NCBI GenBank assembly: GCA_002291925.1
Contig: DBAY01000060.1
Span: forward strand, 1-17,983
Direction of reading: 5' to 3'
DNA from: Alphaproteobacteria bacterium UBA998
GTDB taxonomy: Bacteria > Pseudomonadota > Alphaproteobacteria > Rickettsiales > UBA998
Length of the DNA: 17,983 nucleotides
The stretch's first letter is position 1. The number at the start of each line of letters is the position of its first letter. Position numbers and translations under genes: made by a program. The notes under the pieces were generated by a model. That model had not been told where the DNA came from. It worked only from the letters and a program-made list of their open reading frames with translations, and ran no database searches. Below are positions 12,935-17,983 of this stretch, in pieces.

Positions 12935-14040
12935 GCGCCGAACTCCGCGAAGGTGGCGGCGGCCTCCGCTTCCGTGACATCCTGCGTAATGAAGGCATGG
13001 CCGATGCCGCGCAGCAGGATGAAGGTTAGCTTGCCATCCTTCACTTTCTTGTCCTGTTTGCAGTAGGAAGCAAGCGCCTCTGCGCTGAAGCGGTGAGGAA
13101 TCTGGCTGAGATGCGTCAGCAGCCCCGTTTCAGTGAAATGATGGCGCAAGCGGTGCAACTCCTCCCTTGTGGCCAGCCCGCGCGCCACGGACATCTGCAG
13201 CGCCATCACGCAGCCAAGCGCCACCGCCTCGCCGTGATTGAGCAGGTCGGAATAGCCGGTCGCCTTCTCCAGCGCATGGCCGAACGTGTGGCCCAGATTG
13301 AGCAGCGCGCGCTTGCCGGATTCCTTCTCATCCGCCTCCACGATGCGGGCCTTGGCGCGGCAGCTGATCTCCACCGCGTGGCGTCGCGCCTCTGCATCGC
13401 CTTCGATGAGCGCAGGGCCGTGCGCTTCCAGCCATGCGAAAAATTCCGGCTGGTCGATGAGGCCGTATTTCACCACCTCCGCATAGCCTGCCAGCAATTC
13501 GCGGCGCGGCAGGGGGGCGAGGCAGTCCGTATCCGCCAGCACGAGGAGTGGCTGGTGGAAACTGCCGATGAGGTTCTTGCCGTGGCGGCTGTTGATGGCC
13601 GTCTTGCCGCCGACCGAGGAGTCCACCTGCGAAAGCAGCGTGGTGGGCATCTGGATGAACGGCACGCCGCGCAGCACGATGCTTGCCGCGAAGCCGACGA
13701 GGTCGCCAATGACGCCGCCGCCCAGCGCCACCAGCGCCGTGCCGCGCTCCGGCTGCTTCTCAAGGATGGCTTCCAGCAGCGCTTCCAGTTGCGCGAAGGA
13801 CTTCGTGCCCTCGCCCGCGGGCAGCGGCGGCAGCGATTCCGCCTGCAACCCCGCCGCGGAGAGCGAGTTCATCACCCGCTCCAGATAGCGCGGCGCGACA
13901 TGCGTATCCGTGATGACGATCAGCCGCCGGACGCCTTTCAGCGCCGCCACCTGCTCGCCCGCGCGCGCCAGCAGTCCGGGGCCGATGAGAATGTCGTAGC
14001 TGCGCGCGTCCAGCGCAACATGCACGGTGGTGGGATTCAT
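12931..14040 (-). CDS. aroB: 3-Dehydroquinate synthase
   Basis: The 369-aa NAD- and metal-dependent enzyme converts DAHP to 3-dehydroquinate, step 2 of the shikimate pathway. NAD-binding and active-site blocks are GEGTKSFAQLEALL, GGGVIGDLVGFAA, MPTTLLSQVDSSVGGKTAIN and HGKNLIGSFHQP. The zinc ligands are the glutamate of AGYAEVVKYGL and the histidines of LGHTFGHALE and LNHGEAVALG. Near the C-terminus KQDKKVKDGK is also conserved. ATG 14040 is preferred over a TTG one codon earlier; GGGAGAGGG lies close upstream. aroK precedes it on the same strand across a repeat of about 115 bases, and the CorC-type gene follows with a 4-base overlap. Confidence 0.97.
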   Translation of the reverse strand: MNPTTVHVALDARSYDILIGPGLLARAGEQVAALKGVRRLIVITDTHVAPRYLERVMNSLSAAGLQAESLPPLPAGEGTKSFAQLEALLEAILEKQPERGTALVALGGGVIGDLVGFAASIVLRGVPFIQMPTTLLSQVDSSVGGKTAINSRHGKNLIGSFHQPLLVLADTDCLAPLPRRELLAGYAEVVKYGLIDQPEFFAWLEAHGPALIEGDAEARRHAVEISCRAKARIVEADEKESGKRALLNLGHTFGHALEKATGYSDLLNHGEAVALGCVMALQMSVARGLATREELHRLRHHFTETGLLTHLSQIPHRFSAEALASYCKQDKKVKDGKLTFILLRGIGHAFITQDVTEAEAAATFAEFGA

Positions 14041-14065
14041 CAACCCTCTCCCAGCATGTCAAAAA

Positions 14066-14181
14066 CCTTCTCCCCCACGGGGAGAAGGTGGCTCCGGAGG
14101 GGCCGGATGAGGGGGGACGCCGCAGGCGTAGTCAGTCCGGCCCCCTCACCCCGACCCTCTCCCCGTGAGGGAGAGGGAGTT
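14066..14181. repeat. C/G-rich two-unit inverted repeat between aroK and aroB
   Basis: The outer hairpins are CCTTCTCCCC/GGGGAGAAGG (14066-14075 with 14079-14088) and CCCTCTCCC/GGGAGAGGG (14155-14163 with 14169-14177). Inside, GGGGCCGGA near 14097 can pair with TCCGGCCCC near 14136, around a central small hairpin ACGCC/GGCGT. This is a classic REP-pair layout. Confidence 0.85.
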
Positions 14182-14215
14182 TCTAATGCGTCGCCGTCAC
14201 TCATGCTTCATTCTC

Positions 14216-14767
14216 CTATCCGACATGCTGCTTGGATTCCAGCGCCTCGATGACGGAGGTCACCACATTCTCGTGATGATCACGGTTGCTGTCGATGACG
14301 ATGTCAGCCTGCTCGTAGAACGGATAGCGCTCATTCATCAGCCGGCAGAGGATGTCGCGCTTGTCGCCCTGTGCCAGCAAGGGCCGCGTGTTGCGCCGGG
14401 AGACACGCTCTAGCAGTACCTCCAGATCGGCGCGCAGCCAGATGGATACGGCGTGCCCATGCACGGACTGCCGCACCACCGGGTTCATCCACGCGCCGCC
14501 GCCGGTGGCGACCACCAGCGGGCGCTCCTCGCGCAGCAGCCGCTCAATGACGCGCTGCTCCAGATCGCGGAACATCGCCTCGCCGTAGGTGCGGAAAATG
14601 TCGGGAATGCTGCAGCCTGCCGCCGCCGCGATCTCATCATCCGAATCGCGGAACTCGACGCCGAGCGACTTCGCGAGACGACGTCCCACGGTGGATTTGC
14701 CGGCGCCCATGAGGCCCACCAGCACCACGGTCGTTTTCAAAGCATGTGGGCGCGTGGCCGGTTTCAT
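14216..14767 (-). CDS. aroK: Shikimate kinase
   Basis: The 183-aa P-loop kinase phosphorylates shikimate at the 3-OH using ATP, making the substrate of AroA. The Walker A motif is GLMGAGKST (about residues 18-26). Shikimate is bound by DSDDEI, the arginine of FRDLEQRV and the ATGGGA loop. The lid has RRNTRPLL. The N-terminus has about ten extra residues (MKPATRPHALK) before the first strand, which is common in alphaproteobacteria. It is the first gene of the minus-strand run and is divergent from the small membrane protein gene at 14900. The ATG has no strong Shine-Dalgarno. Although next to aroB, it is separated from it by a structured repeat. Confidence 0.96.
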   Translation of the reverse strand: MKPATRPHALKTTVVLVGLMGAGKSTVGRRLAKSLGVEFRDSDDEIAAAAGCSIPDIFRTYGEAMFRDLEQRVIERLLREERPLVVATGGGAWMNPVVRQSVHGHAVSIWLRADLEVLLERVSRRNTRPLLAQGDKRDILCRLMNERYPFYEQADIVIDSNRDHHENVVTSVIEALESKQHVG

Positions 14768-14899
14768 CGAGTCATTTTGCCTTAAGCGTATGTAATTACG
14801 CAGTAATCCATATTAATGCGTTCTAAAATAAGAAAATATTTGCTTTTTTGCAACGTGAAGCAAGAATAAGGCGCGAATTAACTGCACCCGGCATGACTC
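14768..14899. promoter_or_regulatory. AT-rich divergent region between aroK and the small membrane protein gene
   Basis: 132 bases, markedly AT-rich in the middle. For aroK, TTGCAA (14853-14848, minus) with TATTTT 17 bases further is a weak promoter candidate. For the plus side, TTGCTT (14840-14845) with AATAAG (14865-14870) has a poor 19-base spacing. TTGCTT and AAGCAA (14858-14863) form an inverted repeat over 12 bases, and GCGTA/TACGC form another near 14785-14800; either could be an operator, without further evidence. Confidence 0.35.
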
Positions 14900-15031
14900 A
14901 TGAAACTCAAACTTTTCCTCTTCGTTCTTCTCCTCGTCGCGGGCGGCTTTATCTTCTTGGGCTTCCAGGAAACGCCTGTTACCCCGCAGAAAAAAGAAAT
15001 CGCTCTCAAACGCGAGCAGTTCCTGCCCTAA
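14900..15031 (+). CDS. Small single-pass membrane protein (43 aa)
   Basis: A 43-codon frame starts MKLKLFLFVLLLVAGGFIFL, a short basic N-terminus and one strongly hydrophobic helix (about residues 4-22). It continues with QETPVTPQKKEIALKREQFL and ends at TAA 15029-15031, six bases before the next gene. The plan of one helix, a P.P segment and a charged tail resembles small unannotated proteins I recall from this position in other alphaproteobacteria; that is memory, not a search. The ribosome binding site is weak. Tight spacing suggests co-transcription with the 576-aa exported protein. Function is unknown. A signal peptide or lipoprotein is unlikely, as there is no lipobox cysteine. Confidence 0.6.
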   Translation: MKLKLFLFVLLLVAGGFIFLGFQETPVTPQKKEIALKREQFLP

Positions 15032-15037
15032 CCTCCC

Positions 15038-16768
15038 ATGACGGTGCGCGCCCTTCTGCTTGCCCTCAGCCTCAGCGCTGCCCCTGCCCTCGCGCAGGAG
15101 GAAGGCGGCTTTGCCGTCTCGGCGGGGGAAATCAGTATCCAGGAAACCGAATCGCCCGCCGCGGCCAATCACGGCATATTGCCCTCGATGGGTCGCCCTG
15201 ACAGTTTCAGCTGGGCGGGCAGCGAGGCCGACAACCTGAAAAAACTGGTGGAGGAATTCCAGCAGCCGCTGGCGTGGCAGTCCGCGCGGCAGGCCGCCGT
15301 GACGGCGCTCTCCGCCCCTGTCCTGCCCGACGCCGAGGACAGCGTGCCCGACAACTGGCTGCTGATGCGGCTGGAAGCGCTGCGCCGCATCGGTGAATAT
15401 GAAGGCGCGTGGAATCTGTTTCGCACCCTGAACACCACGCTGCTCTCTGAGCCGGTGGCGCGCACCGGGGCCAATCTCGGCTGGGCGACGCGCCGCATCA
15501 CCCGCGCCTGCCGCCTGACCACGTCCATCACGGAAAACGAGAATACGAAGTTTGAATCGGAAGACAGCCGCCTCTACTGGCTGGTGCATTACCTGCTCTG
15601 CCAGCGCCTCGCGGGCAAGAAGGCGGAAGCCGACGTCTCGCTCGGCCTTTTGCAGGAGAGCGTGCCGAAGAAGCTGCCGCCGCTGCTCGCGCCGCTGGTG
15701 CAGGGCTGGGGCACGAAAGAAAAACTGCCGCTCCTGACCGAGAAGGACGCGCTGATTTTCCCCGCCCTCGCCGCCCTGCTGATCGACCCGCTGGAAGACG
15801 GCGCGCCGCTGGCGGAACGCATCCCGGCGGAATTCATCACCCCGAAACAGGCCGCCAGCCTGCCGCCCGAGCTGCAATCGGCACTGGCGCAGGTACCTGC
15901 CCTGCCGCCGCTGCTGCGCGCCTTCATGGCGGAGACGGCGCTGCGCTATCATTTCATCGATGGCACGCAGATGGCCCGCTTCTACCAGGCCGCCGCGCAG
16001 GCCACCCAGACGCCGAAGGACGCCGAGCTTCAGCCCACCTATGAGCGGGCGCTGCTTTATGCCGATGCCCAGTCCCAACGCACGCCGGGCATGCAGGCGC
16101 AGGCCGTGGCGCAGGCGCTGCGCCGGTATCACGCCTTTTTCTCGGCGCGGGATGCACGCGCCATCCTCGGCAAGAACTTGCGCCAGCTCTACACCGAGAA
16201 CCACCAGCTTCCCCTGCCGCTCCTTTATAAGACGATGGGTCTCTATCTGGATCGCGGCGACCGCGAGGAAGCCCGCGACGTGGCGCGCTCGCTCAATTAC
16301 CGCGAGGACGCGGCGTCCGAACTGGCCGCCAGCATCGCGGGCCGCATCCTGAAAATCACCGGCGATGAAAGCGGCTACTCGGCGGATACCGTCGCCATGC
16401 CGGAATTTGCGCAGGCGCCGGAGCCCGCCGCCGTCTGGCTGGCCGCGCGCTATGGCCGCCTGATGGAAGCGCAGGGCTACCGCGTGGAATGGCCCGCCCG
16501 CCCGCTGGAATCCGCGGCGCCCCCGGCAGACATCACCTATGCCTCGCCCACGCGCCTGAATGCGCTGCATCTGGCCCGCCTCGGCGACAGCCCGGCCGAG
16601 CAGGTGCTGCGCTCCGCACTGGTGCTCTCCGACACCTCGCCGCAGCGCACGAGCGACCAGGCCCTGCTTCGCGTGCTGGAAACCTGGAACGCCCTCGACC
16701 TGCGCGACCTCGCCAACGCCCTGGTGGCCGAATCCCTGCTCGGCATCCCCGACGCGCGCGTGCCGTGA
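15038..16768 (+). CDS. Exported helical-repeat protein of unknown function
   Basis: I do not recognise a named family for this 576-aa protein. A Sec signal peptide is clear (about residues 1-19, MTVRALLLALSLSAAPALA, cleavage before QEE), so the protein is periplasmic or exported. No further transmembrane segment is visible. The mature part is almost entirely alpha-helical in character and rich in Ala, Leu, Glu and Arg, with helix pairs such as LMRLEALRRIGEYEGAWNLF and LYKTMGLYLDRGDREEARDV that look like divergent TPR or Sel1-like repeats. This suggests a solenoid binding scaffold. Two or three cysteines occur in the middle. It begins six bases after the 43-aa membrane protein and precedes xerD. 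A long open frame on the opposite strand is an artefact of GC-rich codon use. Confidence 0.8.
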   Translation: MTVRALLLALSLSAAPALAQEEGGFAVSAGEISIQETESPAAANHGILPSMGRPDSFSWAGSEADNLKKLVEEFQQPLAWQSARQAAVTALSAPVLPDAEDSVPDNWLLMRLEALRRIGEYEGAWNLFRTLNTTLLSEPVARTGANLGWATRRITRACRLTTSITENENTKFESEDSRLYWLVHYLLCQRLAGKKAEADVSLGLLQESVPKKLPPLLAPLVQGWGTKEKLPLLTEKDALIFPALAALLIDPLEDGAPLAERIPAEFITPKQAASLPPELQSALAQVPALPPLLRAFMAETALRYHFIDGTQMARFYQAAAQATQTPKDAELQPTYERALLYADAQSQRTPGMQAQAVAQALRRYHAFFSARDARAILGKNLRQLYTENHQLPLPLLYKTMGLYLDRGDREEARDVARSLNYREDAASELAASIAGRILKITGDESGYSADTVAMPEFAQAPEPAAVWLAARYGRLMEAQGYRVEWPARPLESAAPPADITYASPTRLNALHLARLGDSPAEQVLRSALVLSDTSPQRTSDQALLRVLETWNALDLRDLANALVAESLLGIPDARVP

Positions 16769-16774
16769 AAGAAG

Positions 16775-16922
16775 CTCCCTCTCCCCTCGGGAGAGGGCGG
16801 GGGGTGAGGGCTGTGTCCACGTGCGAAGACTTAGCCAGTGGCACCGTCTCTCCCTCACCCAACCCTCTCCCAGAGGGAGAGGGTTTTGGCGTCCTCCCAG
16901 CCTCCCCCCTATTGGGGGAGGG
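16775..16922. repeat. C/G-rich inverted repeats between the exported protein and xerD
   Basis: Two copies of the hairpin CCCTCTCCC/GGGAGAGGG (16777-16785 with 16789-16797, and 16863-16871 with 16875-16883) face each other, with GGGGTGAGGG and CCCTCACCC on their inner sides. The second is followed by TTTT and could weakly terminate. A third hairpin, CTCCCCC/GGGGGAG (16902-16908 with 16914-16920), belongs to the 11504/17925 type. It directly precedes xerD. Confidence 0.8.
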
Positions 16923-16940
16923 GAATGAAAGTGCCACCTT

Positions 16941-17876
16941 ATGCCCCACACCCCCACCCACCGCATCGAAGATTTCCTCGCCATGCTGCAGGCGGAGCGG
17001 CAGGCCTCGGCCAACACCGTCACCAGCTACCGGCGCGATCTGCTGGACTTCGCCGCCCTGCTGAAACAGCGCCGCACCACGCTGGAGAACGCCACCCGTG
17101 AGGACATCGAGGCCTACCTGACGCAGCTTGCCAAAGACGGCATTGCGCCCAGCTCCAGCGCACGAAAAACCAGCGCCATCCGCCAGTTCTACCGCTTCCT
17201 CGTCTCCGAGCGGCTGCGCGAGGATAACCCCGCCGCGCTCATCAGCGGGGCTAAGCGCACCCGGCCCCTGCCCCATGTGCTGAGCCACGCCGAGGTGGAC
17301 GCGCTGCTCGCGGCTGCCAGCGCGGATACCTCGCCGGAAGGCCTTCGCCTGAATGCCATGCTTCAGGTGCTTTATGCCTCCGGCCTGCGCGTCTCGGAAC
17401 TGGTCAGCCTGCGCATGACGCAGGTGCGCCAGACTTTGCAGCACGCTAAGGGCACCACCTCCTTCCTCGTCGTCACTGGCAAGGGCGGCCGCGAACGCGT
17501 GGCCCCGCTGCACCGGGAGGCCATTGAAGCACTGGAAGCCTACCTCGCCATCCGCGAGGTGTTCACCGTGGGCACCCGCGCCTCGCCTTGGCTGTTTCCC
17601 TCCAGCGGTGTGGCAGGCCACCTCACGCGCCAACGGCTCGGGCAATTGCTGAAGGAGCTGGCCCGCCACACCGGCTTAGAGGAGGAAAAAGTGCACCCCC
17701 ACGCCCTGCGCCATTCCTTCGCCAGCCACCTGCTGGAAGGCGGCGCCGATCTGCGCGTCATTCAGGAACTGCTCGGCCACGCTGACATCACCACCACGCA
17801 GATTTACACCCATGTCAGCAAGAAGCGGCTGAAAGATCTGGTAAAGACACATCACCCGCTGGCGAAGATGAAGTGA
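16941..17876 (+). CDS. xerD: Tyrosine recombinase XerD
   Basis: The 311-aa site-specific recombinase acts with XerC at dif to resolve chromosome dimers, activated by FtsK at the septum. The N-terminal SAM-like core-binding domain spans about residues 8-95 (ERQASANTVTSYRRDLLDF). The catalytic domain has all expected residues: Arg150 in ASGLRVSEL, Lys181 in TGKGGRER, His254 and Arg257 in HALRHSFASHLL, His280 in LLGHADI, and the nucleophile Tyr289 in QIYTHV. Completeness and the typical C-terminus (LKDLVKTHHPLA) argue for the housekeeping enzyme rather than an integron or phage integrase. Length is slightly above the usual 300. It lies beyond a repeat block from the exported-protein gene. Neighbouring aroK-aroB is the common alphaproteobacterial setting. 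XerC is the alternative, but context favours XerD. Confidence 0.92.
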   Translation: MPHTPTHRIEDFLAMLQAERQASANTVTSYRRDLLDFAALLKQRRTTLENATREDIEAYLTQLAKDGIAPSSSARKTSAIRQFYRFLVSERLREDNPAALISGAKRTRPLPHVLSHAEVDALLAAASADTSPEGLRLNAMLQVLYASGLRVSELVSLRMTQVRQTLQHAKGTTSFLVVTGKGGRERVAPLHREAIEALEAYLAIREVFTVGTRASPWLFPSSGVAGHLTRQRLGQLLKELARHTGLEEEKVHPHALRHSFASHLLEGGADLRVIQELLGHADITTTQIYTHVSKKRLKDLVKTHHPLAKMK

Positions 17877-17924
17877 GCTGTTTTCGCTTGTAGCCCTGCT
17901 GGCAACATCTTTTTGTGCAGGAAG

Positions 17925-17983
17925 CCCCTCCCCCTGTAGGGGGGGGTTGGGAGGGGGGCGGAAGCGGAGGGAGAGGTACCCTT
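17925..17983. repeat. C/G-rich repeat, cut by the window edge
   Basis: CCCCTCCCCC, TGTA, then a long G run form a hairpin, followed by GGGAGGGGGGCGGAAGCGGA, which is identical to the block at 11548-11567. It is therefore the left part of an element like 11504-11622, without its inner GTCGACGC hairpin. The right part lies outside the window. No clear terminator for xerD was seen at 17877-17924. Confidence 0.75.

Noticed and set aside
13093..14253. 386-aa plus-strand frame opposite aroB
   Set aside because: Shadow of aroB that also runs through the REP pair; no motif or ribosome binding site.
14813..17023. 736-aa open frame on the minus strand
   Set aside because: It mirrors the exported-protein gene and repeats, has low-complexity Arg/Gly/Gln-rich composition, and runs across intergenic repeats; a codon-use shadow.
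16941..17876. XerD gene as a sign of an integron or genomic island
   Set aside because: Full XerD motif set, housekeeping context and composition like its neighbours; no attachment sites or cassettes seen.

Overview
The window is a gene-dense, GC-rich piece of chromosome from an alphaproteobacterium, probably a deep-branching Rhodospirillales- or Micavibrionales-like lineage (lineage is inference). The evidence is the set of alphaproteobacterial markers: a GapR/DUF2312 protein, a FYDLN-acid (TIGR02300-type) zinc-ribbon protein next to aroA, a CP4-like class II EPSP synthase, and the gene order xerD / aroK-aroB-CorC. No phage, plasmid, CRISPR, tRNA or rRNA gene was seen.

Layout. Positions 1-608 hold a broken or frameshifted ORF of unknown function. 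At 611-1878 lie rpsU (minus), a divergent gapR-like gene (plus), and a FYDLN-acid gene (minus) that shares a bidirectional terminator with gapR. A plus-strand housekeeping run covers 2027-11132: aroA-cmk as one fused gene, rpsA, sppA, ihfB, a LapA-domain gene, trpF, trpB and trpA. A minus-strand run covers 11301-14767, in transcription order aroK, aroB, a CNNM/CBS CorC-type transporter and a 64-aa protein. From 14900 a plus-strand group follows: a 43-aa membrane miniprotein, a 576-aa exported helical protein of unknown function, and xerD.

Functionally the genes cover the shikimate pathway (aroB, aroK, aroA) leading to tryptophan (trpF, trpB, trpA), pyrimidine nucleotide supply (cmk), translation (rpsA, rpsU), nucleoid architecture (ihfB, gapR), envelope maintenance (sppA, LapA, CorC type) and chromosome dimer resolution (xerD).

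The most unusual feature is not coding. Almost every longer intergenic gap from 4088 to the end is filled with structured palindromic repeats, even between trpF, trpB and trpA, which are often tightly packed. They fall into two superfamilies. One has GTCA...TGAC ends (4095, 4191, 4226, 6282, 8770, 11154, 11269). The other is built on C-rich/G-rich hairpins (10185, 11504, 14066, 16775, 17925). Several are pairs of inverted units with the same plan but different stem sequences that remain self-complementary, which resembles REPIN organisation. AGGTTTC-type heptamer runs accompany them at two places. The second highlight is the AroA-Cmk fusion.
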